DNA of 64,000 nt from Aurifilum marmelostoma. Taxonomy: Eukaryota > Ascomycota > Sordariomycetes > Diaporthales > Cryphonectriaceae. Positions 11,853 to 21,986 of this stretch are shown here, one piece after another (position 1 is the first letter of the stretch; every line of letters starts with the position of its first letter). Below the pieces are notes generated by a model. The model did not search any database. It was not told the origin of the DNA and saw only the letters and a list, made by a program, of their open reading frames with translations. Made by a program: the position numbers and the translations under genes. The stretch covers positions 496,001 to 560,000 of the forward strand of contig JAMXSV010000008.1 of assembly GCA_027559495.1 (NCBI GenBank), given 5' to 3'.

Positions 11853-14454
11853 TCAGACAAAAGTCGGGGCAGTGTAAATGAGCGACGTTAGAACCATAGC
11901 ACCAACAGTAGCACCCCCGAGCGCGGCATAACCAACCCGTTCCGCGAATTTCCTCATCCTCTTCGCCGGCCTGGCCTCTACGTGATCCTGCTCTCCTGGG
12001 GTCGTAGGAGGGGAAGGAAGAGCGGATTGGAAACGATCAGTGCATGGTGGAGTAGGGGGGGACACCTCATTGGCCTGGGCCTCATTGGAAGCCTCGGGCA
12101 TGGTGTGACGAGCCCAAGCAAGCTCGGCCTCATTGAGAGCCTCGGGCATGGTGTGACGAGCCCAAGCAAGCTCGGCCTCGCTCAGCTCCGACATCTCAGA
12201 CGCCTTCCGCTTCCCCTTGTTGTCTTTCTGTGTGCTCGCTCCGTCTGCCTTGGTCAGGTCAGTAACATGCTCGTTGGTGGATTGCTCCCCCCCCGCGCTG
12301 CACGTCCTTGGGGCTCGGGAGGGTGTCGGCGTGGGTCTCTTGGTCCGGGCCGGTCGACGGAGCACCGTTAGCCTGCTCGTCCTTTCGTATCTTCAACAGC
12401 TGTAGTTCGTACGCAGAGGCAGGCTCGAATGCATATGGGTCGTAAACAGCCCATGCTGCAGCGTCAACTGGGTTGTGCTCCGCGGACGCTTCGCAGGGTG
12501 TCTTCTCAACGCTCATGGACACTGGGGGTGTTCTGCCAGGAACGTAGTCATGAGGAACGGATGATAGCGTAGGCATACGTCCCGATCGCCGTTCTACACT
12601 ATCTGCTGGCTCGTCGACAGAAGGTATCTTGCAACCATGTGTGGGCGGTTTAATCTCGATCGTCGGCTCATGAGCTTGCACCGCGTCGAGACTCTGGCCA
12701 CCATGTCCGCAAGGCTCCGAAGATGGACCAGGGGACACGCCCGAGTTGGGCTCCGGAGTTGAAGCTTGGTCCTTGATGCAGGAGATCCTTCTTTTGTTCT
12801 GCTCTCTAGCTTCAAAAAAAGCCGGCTTTCCACTCTTCTGGCCCAGAGTTGCAGCTGAGATGCATTCATCGGATAAGTCGCCCCAGTGCTCTTCAACGAG
12901 ACGGGAGAGTCTCTGAGGCTCGGTGCTGACGACTGTGTCGCCGGCACCCGTATGACGAAGGCCGCGAGGGAGAGCTGCGTCAGACGGGCTAGGAGCCCGA
13001 GCGGGAGCCAAGAACATGCTCGCTTCATCGTCCATCACAGTCGGGAGCCTGCTGGAAAGCTCTATCCGTGACATGGAGTTCCACTGTGCGGACGGGAACA
13101 TCGAGTTCAAGGGAGGGAGCCGTGGTGCCATAGATTCAGGGACCTGTGGATGCTCTGACAATTGTGTCGTGACGGATGGCTCTTCAATGTCCATATCATC
13201 TGAATCTGTTTCGTACAGGAAGACGCCTTCCGCCTCGTTCCCAGAAACCGACGAGTGGTCATCAGAATAGCCGTCCGTGAACTCCTCTGAGTAATCTGGC
13301 GAAAACTTGCGTCTGTTGGCGTGCATGGTTCCTTCCATCCAGTTATCAGAACTGTCGCTGAGGTCGAGAGACCCTAGCGAGCCCTCAGCTTCAGAGCACA
13401 TGACATCATCGTCTGAAAGGAGAACTGATTCCTCGTCGATCTCGGAGCCATCTCCTTGAGCAGACTCCGCGTCAGAGATGAGATCGATGGCCCCATCAAC
13501 CTGAGGGATCGATCTTGCGTGAGCGTCGAAAGGTTCCCGGGGTTTTGCGTTCTTCTCGGTGTTTTTGCTGACGGGCGTGTCTGTGCTAGAGCTTGACAGC
13601 GCATCGTCCATATGCTCGTCGATTGGCTCGTTGTCGTCGGTCGAACAATCGTCGGGGACCGTGAACACGCGGTTGGGAGACGTAGTAGGCCGATCACTTT
13701 GAGCGAAGTGAGCACAGCTGAGCGTAAATGACAAAAGGAAAGGACTTCAACTCACGCATCGAAGAACATTGCCGCCTTCACCTTCACGCTGGAAGGCTGG
13801 AAGGTGCTTTCGTTTCGGTATACAGGCACGCCGAAAATGAGCTGATCGTTGATCTTTAGCGGCCTCTCGGAGGACACCTTGACACTGTTCAGGTAGGTCC
13901 CGTGCATGGAGTTGGTGTCCCGGACTGTCAAGATCTACTGATGTGTTAATTGAATGCCCTGCATCATGAACGTATGAAGGCAGCTTGCCTTGTTGGGGAT
14001 GTCGGCCTTAATCTCGGCGTGGTGTCTGCTCATGACGGGAGAGTCGAACCAGCCGTTGTCGACAGCACACTGGATATCGAGGTTGGGACGACTGCTCGAT
14101 CGGCCGATCTTTACCGAAGGGCGGGATCTGGTCAGGACGATCCGCCTCTCTGGGTACGAGATATCGGAAGGAGTCACGACTTCGAGCCTGATGACGACTG
14201 CAACGAGAAGAAAAATCAACATTAACATTGTTGTTCTGCTAGACGCGCGAATAGAAATTGCCCGATCTTGAATCTGACGCACGCGGACAACTGGGCGACC
14301 AGACAAGGCAACCAAGGCGGGGGAAAGGGGAGCCAGCCGCCCTGCTGATGACATGCACTGGGGGGGATGGGCGGAATAGGTTGGACTGGGCTCAACTGGT
14401 AAGGAGCAGCTACTCACCATTGCTCTCCTCTTCCTTCTTGCTTGTGTGATTCAT
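11853..14454 (-). CDS. Tail-anchored FHA-domain protein (apparent frameshift)
   Basis: Minus-strand exons 14454-14418, 14197-13989, 13934-13756 and 13696-11853. The N-terminus forms a forkhead-associated domain (about residues 12-115): KIGRSSSRPN, then SPVMSRHHAEI, then TVRDTNSMHGTYLN, the conserved Gly-Arg, Ser-x-x-His and Asn-Gly-type phosphothreonine-binding landmarks. A long acidic, Ser-rich disordered region follows, then two 16-residue repeats (EAELAWARHTMPEALN), a basic patch (RPAKRMRKF) and a hydrophobic last 25 residues that would anchor the protein by its tail. The frame breaks at the C8 run 12287-12294 (G8 in the coding sense); removing one G joins both frames into 755 aa, so I treat it as a probable sequencing indel. 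The second intron (13988-13935) starts GCAAGC. Tail-anchored FHA proteins include the STRIPAK subunits Far9/Far10/SLMAP, but I cannot show orthology. Confidence 0.8.
12084..12179 (-). repeat. Tandem 48-bp coding duplication in the FHA gene
   Basis: Two adjacent, nearly identical 48-base copies encode EAELAWARHTMPEALN twice. The few differences suggest a recent in-frame duplication. A weaker third remnant (NEAQANE) follows. Confidence 0.9.
13935..13988 (-). other. GC-AG intron in the FHA gene
   Basis: The exon ends ...CCCAACAAG, followed by GCAAGC...CATCAGTAG. Removing these 54 bases joins HHAEIKADIPNK to ILTVRDTNSMHGTY, a continuous FHA beta-sandwich. Using the CAG three bases earlier would leave an in-frame TAG. 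Confidence 0.75.
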
Positions 14455-16558
14455 GATGGCTGTATCAATTCGAAGCTGCGTAGCTGGCATAGACAATACC
14501 TCGTTCAGGTTGAAGACGGGCGCCCTGGGGTTTGGACCTGACTAGGGCCAGGGGCCGGACCAGAGCGAGGCGAACACGCAGGCGGTGGGATTCGGGAGGG
14601 GACAATGATAGTGCAGGTGGTCTCGAGATGATCGAGAAGGAGTAGCGGAAAGATTTAAATAGACCTGGCGAGAAAGTGGTGAAATGACCGCCAGCGGGAA
14701 GGGTGGAAGAGAAGATAAGGCAACGAGTGTGAAGCCTAGGAACGGGAGGAGTGTGCGTGCAGTTGATGTGGTTGACGAGTGAAAGTGGGGTCGGGGCAGG
14801 GCAGGATCGCAGCTGCTGTCTCTCCAGTTCCCTAGACGTACTCGGTACTTTCGTACATGTTGGCGCCCAGCTTGAGGGGGGGTAGGAGAAGGTGGCCCAG
14901 GCAGCGACCAGTAGCATTTAAAGTGCATGTTTTGGTTTGAGACGGGATGGTCACACCCCCAAGCCGTGGCCCGTGTCAGCCAGCTCCTGTATGTACTGTA
15001 CGGGAGAGCCTAGCATCGTCCATGACCGGGGGGTTTGGTATTGAGAGCCTCGTCCAGTCTCTTGGATCAGCTCACGGCTTATACTTCTCACACTTGACTT
15101 TCTTCTCAGGCTGCATTATTACTCCCATGAATTCAGATGGGATTTCCCAAGAAGCCCATTCACGCCATTGTATTCCGGGACAGCGGCATGGGCGGGTCAT
15201 TTGTCCAAATTAGATAGTGTTGTACTATGTACCGCATTCTACTATAGCTGAGAGGCCCCACCGGGACAGCTTTACGGGAAACAGAAACGCGGAAGGACAG
15301 GAGCTGCTCCGCATGGTTGCCCCCTAAGACCCTTTACTCACTCGTAAACGAGGGAGGCTGTCTTATCAGCGGGCTGTGGTATGACTCCCAACTAATGACG
15401 TGCTGATGGCTATTCCTGCAGTCCCTATAGGAGGAGACCTAGGAGTCGTCACACATCATGTCTCCTGACTTCTTGATAGCCACTCTTTTTCACCATCCTG
15501 TGGTGACCACTGCCTCGAGCAGGTGGAAGAGGGGGAAGAAGAGGCGGGGATGACGCTTCTGGTCTGGCGGCCTGTCGTTGGCGGCGGGGTTGGCGGACAA
15601 GGCGGGGCAATCTCAAGCAACCACTTTAACGTGCACGTGCACAGACCACTGGTGGCCCACTAGAATCCGTCATTCAGGCATGCCTAAGGGCTCTCTGGCT
15701 CGGGGCATGATTACTATGGTAAGCTCGAGTCCTCAAGGTGGATCAGTCCTTCGTCATAGGGCCGGGAGAGCGTCCCCTACCTGTAAAGTCAGTTGGGCAA
15801 CAAGGGAGAGGAGCAAACCATGATACATGTGAGAGAAACCAATAAAGAACGACGGTGAGGTCGATCAGGAATGAACAGCAAGATGGACCGAAGGTGTCGG
15901 ACCAGTCACGCCGGGCTGATTTAGTGCAGGGTCGAGATGGAGGTCAAGAGGGCAGGTGACAAAAACACTATCGCTACCAGAGACTGGGCCCCGCCGGGAC
16001 CAATTTGAGCAAATGTCAGCAGGCTTGGAGGCTTCCTTCCGTGCCCCTCCAAGCCCTTTGGGCCCCCAAAGCACCACTACCCAGTCGCACTAGGTTACGC
16101 CGCCGTTGTTCCGTCCCTACCTGGCGTACATTCCACACAGATTTTATGTTGTTTTGTTTTTAAAAGGTCTCGATTTATTCTCATCTTTCTTCTTCGACTC
16201 ACCCACTGCACTGACAATAGCCACGAGCTGTCACCAAAGACCACCAACAATTACAAAAGTCCTCATTACCACTAATCTACGACCGCCTATATATTCCTTC
16301 CATCATCCTCATGGATTTTGTTCTGAACCCGATTCTGTCCACCACCTGCTTCTCCGTTTTCCCATCACAGCGCCAACACAGACGCCTCGATCACTCTCCG
16401 CATTTAGCGTACACCATACAGTCCTGATTCAGATCTTGCGGGCAGTCGACACCCTCATATCGCAAGATTCTGACTGACCCTAGGCAGGCGAAAGGCCGTA
16501 CTCGTATATCACACCAATCACCACCACGAAAACCCACGTCCGACGGTCGTCTTTTACC
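14455..16558. other. Divergent promoter region between FHA and IFRD genes
   Basis: 2.1 kb holding both promoters. The last 450 bases before the IFRD start are C/T-rich, as in fungal leaders. No gene is supported in it. Confidence 0.6.
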
Positions 16559-17893
16559 ATGCACGACCTCCGAAAGAAGGCCCTCCTCGAGAGCGGTAAG
16601 ACCATGTCCCGCAAGGCCCGCTCGCGACCCGACTCTAAGGCAGGCACGCCCGTCACGTCTCCTGGCGGCTCACCCCGAGGCTCGCGCAATGTCTCGCGCG
16701 CGGGCAGCCGTTACGGCTCGGACGACGACCACTCTGACGATTCCGACCTCGACGACACAATGACCATGAGCACCTTCTCCGGGTCCGACCCTGGCTCTGA
16801 CGCCGGAGACAGCTCTGGCGGGGTTGCCTGGATGGAGAGGCTCCAGGCTCGCGTAAGTCAAATCGTCGCGGGCGGCCGGAGTGGTGAGCGCAAGAAGATG
16901 AGCAATCAGGAGCGGGAGGATATGCTCAAGTCGTACCTGCATCTGGTCCGCCACTACTTTGCACGGTCCGAGATACAAAACTATATGGACGACCTCGTCC
17001 TGGGGCTGGTCCGCGCTGTCAAGTCCGGCAGCAGCCCGACAGAACGAGCCATCGCTGTCAAGGCCCTCGGTGTCACTATTCTAACCAACCCGACCGAAAG
17101 CGTCCTCGACCGCCACATTTCCGCACTCACATCGACAGCCGAAGAGGAAGACGAGAGCGAGGAGGTGAAGATCGCCACACTCTACACTCTTGCCACAGCA
17201 GCCATGTACGGCGATGGCTCGATCCAGGCGGCAGAGGACATGCTGCAGTATATGATCGCCATCGTCGAGAGCGACGGCCACACTGCTGCGGCTCCAGACT
17301 CGGCGGGTGTGGTGGTGGCCGCGCTGAAGAGCTGGGGATTCATCGCGGCGCACCTCGAGGATCTGTCAGACCAGAGCGAGCAGGCGATGGAGGCGTTCGT
17401 GGAACAGCTAGACAGCAGCGACGCCTACGTGCAGACGGCGGCGGGCACCAACATTGCGCTGCTGTTCGAGTCGGCGCGCGAGATGGAGGAGGAGAGCGGG
17501 GAGAAGATGAATTTCCAATATGACCCCAAGAGACTCGCGCAACAGATGCGAGACATCTCCCGGGATGCAAGGGGCATGTCGAAGCGTGACAAACGGCACC
17601 TGAAGAGTGATTTCAGCAGCATCGCAACTGGTCTGGAACGGGGCAAGGGACCAGGTTACTCGACTGCTGGACGGCCGACGTCCAACCCAAACAAGGGCGG
17701 GTCGATGGTGAACAGCGCGCATGGAGACGACCTCAACGAGTTTGGGTACAGGGAGACCATCTTTGTGGGCAAACAGAAGGTCACGGTCGACAGCTGGGCG
17801 CTCTCGGCCAAGATTGAGTTCATGAGAACCGTCCTTGCAGGAGGCTTCCCTACGCATCTGGCCTCGAACGACACGGTCAAGGAGATGCTCTGA
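16559..17893 (+). CDS. Interferon-related developmental regulator (IFRD) family protein
   Basis: Intronless 444-aa protein. A Ser/Arg-rich and acidic disordered N-terminus (residues 1-85) precedes an armadillo/HEAT-like helical IFRD domain (about 90-340), with the characteristic stretch SPTERAIAVKALGVTILT and repeated acidic helices. A basic linker (KRDKRHLKSDFSS) leads to the short C-terminal IFRD domain, recognisable from FVGKQKVTVDSWALSAKIEFMR. The animal members IFRD1/2 are transcriptional co-regulators, and IFRD2 also binds translationally inactive ribosomes; the fungal role is not established here. The start has pyrimidine-rich leader sequence before it, and no upstream in-frame ATG adds conserved sequence. 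Confidence 0.93.
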   Translation: MHDLRKKALLESGKTMSRKARSRPDSKAGTPVTSPGGSPRGSRNVSRAGSRYGSDDDHSDDSDLDDTMTMSTFSGSDPGSDAGDSSGGVAWMERLQARVSQIVAGGRSGERKKMSNQEREDMLKSYLHLVRHYFARSEIQNYMDDLVLGLVRAVKSGSSPTERAIAVKALGVTILTNPTESVLDRHISALTSTAEEEDESEEVKIATLYTLATAAMYGDGSIQAAEDMLQYMIAIVESDGHTAAAPDSAGVVVAALKSWGFIAAHLEDLSDQSEQAMEAFVEQLDSSDAYVQTAAGTNIALLFESAREMEEESGEKMNFQYDPKRLAQQMRDISRDARGMSKRDKRHLKSDFSSIATGLERGKGPGYSTAGRPTSNPNKGGSMVNSAHGDDLNEFGYRETIFVGKQKVTVDSWALSAKIEFMRTVLAGGFPTHLASNDTVKEML

Positions 17894-20800
17894 GCACGCA
17901 CGGCACGGAATTGGCACATGGGCACAAAGGTAGCCCGTGTTCTCGCTTGTTTCTCTTCTTCTCTGTCCGAAAGGTCTCTCTTCCGTTTAGCTTATTTCTC
18001 TCTTGGTTCTTATTTGCCCTATCAGGGCTGGCGTTGTGCCATGGTTGGTGTCTCAATGAAAAGGGAAGTGGGAGAGGGGGGGGGGTTGTGGATTATTTAT
18101 GAATCAAGGAGGCGAGGAGCAAAAGAGTAGGGTCATACAGCATACGAGACCTGCTCCGTGGACTGTTTACGATCAGCATCCCATCATCAGCGTTTCAATG
18201 ACTGTCATTGCATGAGATTGCTAAAGACTATATTTCATATATGCACCTCTGATCAATTTACCAATACATTAAAAAAAATCACTCTCCCGACCTAAGTAAG
18301 ACAACGCCGCCATTCCTAATGGTTGGCCGATGAGTGAAGACACGGTCTCAAACCAGCGTCCCCAAGCAACAATAAGTCGAGCAATGCCCAACGGAGCAGG
18401 CCGCCCCCTGCCCATGTGTTACGCATCACTTGACCCGATTGCTCAACTCAAGAGCCAGCCATCGTCTCGGCGGTGTCGGACTGAGACATGCTACTTCGTG
18501 TCCATTATTCATCTTGCAACAACCAAAGGAGAAAAACCCTGGCTGCTCGCTGCCGGCTGCTGACATGGCACAGGAAACACCCTGGCTCAGGCTCGCACCC
18601 GGCGCATTACAAACCAAGTCGGGCCACCTTGATCTCCTTGACCTTTTTCCCTTTTTTTCACGGGAAAATTACTTCATAACCTTATGTGCAGCAAAGGCTT
18701 CTCAATTAATTCCTGGGATGTGGAATGCAAAGAGTCTCGGGAAGAAAGTCAGACATTGGCCTGGAATGCCCGGCAAGGGACGGCCCATCGGAGCCGAACC
18801 GAGAGGCCGACGACTCTGGACTCTCTTTTCTTTTTCATTCTTTTTTGTTACCCCTCCCGAAGAAGTAGAAGAAAAGGATGAAGAGCTCCCTTCATCTCTT
18901 CTAGACGATGGTATATATGGGTGAGTGTGAGTGACTCAGTGAGCAGTGTGGCTTTGGTCTGGACCACGCATAGTGGTAGTGGCCTTTTTGCCACCAGTAG
19001 GTATCCTTCGAGAAGGTGAGGCCAGAAGGTTTTTGCCAAGGAAGAGAGATCAAGTCAGTGTTTAGGGGTGGAAAAGGAAATGCACAGTGGGATCATGGCG
19101 TGCATGGCAGACAAGAGGCAGAGACAGGTCCGATCCGTCTGGAGGCGCAGCATCATCAGCTGTGGTGGAGACGAGGCTGCGCAGCGTCTGCGATCGCACG
19201 ACTTGCATCCCGTCCCTCCCCCCTCCCCCCCTTTCTCTTTCAGATTTTAGTGTCGACGTTGGGGGGAAAGGAGCTTGACAGTCTGATGATCTCTCCCCCT
19301 TCTCGTGCTATCAAGGCTGTCAACTGGTGCCAGTCCAGCAACCATGATGGTGCCACCCAAGCAAGCGTGCACACAGCCAACCACCCCGCCGCCGCTTCAG
19401 GGAAACAAAGAAAAATAAAAAAAAAAAAAAAAAAAAAAAAAGTTTGTTTACGACTCTCTGTTACCATGTCTGTTCACAGTTTCGTCATATGCGGGTCCAG
19501 CGAGGCTGGGAAGGACCCAGGGCTCCAAGGTCCCATGGCCTTCTTTTTTCCCGACAGTATGGGTTTTTCTTGGGGGAGGCAAGGGTAGTATGCTCGAGCC
19601 AATTTCTAATGTCTGAAAGGCGGGAGAAGCGGGAACTTGGGCGGGTACGGGTAGTGGGCCCAGCCTTGGTTTTTTGGCATGTTTACCATGACCTCACCTC
19701 GCTGATATTGACAACACAGGCACATGCACCACGAGGATGGTGAGATGGATGGAGGTCATGATTTGGACCTTTTTTTTTCTTCTCTCCCTTTCTTTCCCCT
19801 TTTCCGTGGATATGGTGGCCTCTCAGAAAACAGACAGGCAAGAAAAAGAGGGGAGTCGTAAGGTAACTAAGCTGATCTTTAAACGAGAAACAGAAGAGGC
19901 GTACTGTAGCGTCGTCCCACCGCTCTTTTTTTTTGCTTCCCCCAACTGTATAACCAAGCAATACAGCAGGTTAGGAAAGTAAAAAGTACCCTATCCACGC
20001 GTCCATATGCCCACACATGCTCCATGCTGTCAGACATGAGGAGAACTCATAGGCGGTAAAAGCTTCTCAGGGCACACCCCGGTTCCTCGGGAACGGGTCC
20101 ATCTGAAGAAGCAAAGAAGCAGAAAAAAGAGAGGGAAAAAACGACTTGACAGGACGAGACGAAACGAGAGAAGGGGGGAGAAAGGCTTCTTTCCCGTGCG
20201 TGTGTGTGTGCCTTGAGACCCATGTCCCTGCATATCTCTCACATGGGCTGCACCCACCATGTTGCCGCGAGACCGTTCTCCCCTGCTCGATTGGCGCCAG
20301 CTCAGCAACCTGCACGCCCGTCCTAAGCCCCCCATGGAACATCCCAACCCCACCCTTGTGGCCCTGTGGCACCCTGTGCCCCTGTGCAGAGCAGAGCCCA
20401 CTGAGGGACCTGGGCGAGCTGCGAGATGGTGCCTCCTCCCTCTTGTCTCCTGCATGCCCCATTTGCCATCATAACTCATCATCGTTATCATCATGTGTGC
20501 TGCAATCAGTCATCATCTATGGTCGGCCTGAGGCAAGGAGCAGGATGAGTTCGTCATTGTGCTCAGATCAAATCTTTTTTCTTCTTTTTTCTCTTTTTCT
20601 TGGGATAGAATAGAGGTAGCACTTTTTAGAACGCAACGGAATCACGACACCCACACACCCACACGCGCACGCAACACCCAACTAACTAGTGCGCGAGGCC
20701 TGCAGTAGAAGGGCTGCAAGGAGGGAAAAGATATTCTTAGGTGCAATCTTTCTTCTTGCAGTAGCCCGGGGGTGGTTGTTCGGGTGTGGTGCCGTGGCCC

Positions 20801-21986
20801 TCGAAACGGATCTTCACCAAGCCTGGAACCAGTGCCTAGAACCTAGAACCACCAACCCCTCACTTTATCTGGCCCAGCACAACCCTTCGATTCTCCAACG
20901 AGGAAGGAAGGAAGGGACGGAGGAAAAAGGGAAAAAAAGATTGTTTCGCAACTCGTCGGCTCTCGACTGGCTGCTTCTCGTCCATTTCAATCAGTCCATT
21001 TCAATTAATTCATTCGTCGGACCCCCTGTCTTGGTCGGGCAGCTGGCGTCTTCCATCTCCTACAGGGCCGCCTCTCGTGGTGTCGTATCACCTTTGTGCC
21101 GTCCCGGGCCCTGGTTCCATTATTTTATTGCGAAGGCTGGGGAATCCCAAAGCTGAGCTGTTACCCAAAGAAGCTACAGTCCCTTTCCCCCTCCTCCTGC
21201 TCCGACCACCACTGCCACCACCACCACCACTGCGCTTCGAACCAAACCTCATCGACCTGTCTGTCTGTCCTCCTCTTGACTGCTACCTTTTGAGCATCCT
21301 TGGGCGAGAAGCAGCAGCAGCAGCAGCAGCAGCATCAAACAATCGTTCCCCGTCCGCTCCCACGGCAACCATCATCATTCATTCACTATCGCGCCCAGCT
21401 CGGTCGCACGTTTTCCAGCTCCCCCAGTGTAAGTGTCACCACCGCCACCACTGCAACTCGATGCCCGACTTTCCCTGCTACCTGTCTTTTTTTTTTTTTT
21501 CCAACCCCCGATGTTTGTCAAAGCTCCATAAACAAGGCTCCCAGACGCTTACTTGCCGCATCTCAATAGCAGCCACAACCATAACCACCAAGCAGCACCA
21601 GCGTCATTGGGAATATTTACCTTGATTTTATTTTTTTTTTTATTTTTTTCTTACACCAGCTCTTTCTCGACCATTCTTTTCCCCCTTGCACTCGATGTCT
21701 TGATCAAAACAAAGCAACCAAAAGACCAATTCCTCGACCTGCAACAATCCCGCCCTGACGCTCCTGGCCCGGGTCCTTTCCCCCTTCGTTTATTCCCCTT
21801 TGCCTGCATGGTACATTGAGACTTCTCGTCTCTCTGGCCGCCGGGGGGTGAGAAACCTTGGACTGGGAAGAGAAAAGAAAAAACAAGAGGGGACCTCACT
21901 CCCAAGACGGGAATTGAGTGACACCATTACCTCACCGTGCAAACTGTCCACTCATCTGCTGTGGACATTTTTGCCAGCCAGCAAGC
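17894..21986. other. 4.1-kb intergenic region with homopolymers and a long leader
   Basis: No gene is supported. It contains the IFRD 3' UTR, an A25 run, a TATA-like element with a TGACTCA (Gcn4/CPC1-type) site at 18932-18938, and from about 20.9 kb a strongly C/T-rich leader with a CAG microsatellite (about 21308-21334) and T-runs leading to the large-protein start. The many short open frames differ in frame and lack conservation. Confidence 0.55.
19417..19441 (+). repeat. A25 homopolymer
   Basis: Uninterrupted run of 25 adenines within intergenic DNA. It could be a retroposed poly(A) tail, but no retrotransposon body or target-site duplication is visible beside it. Confidence 0.95.

Noticed and set aside
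19417..19441. A25 run considered as a LINE/SINE tail
   Set aside because: No element body, no target-site duplication and no internal Pol III promoter seen upstream.
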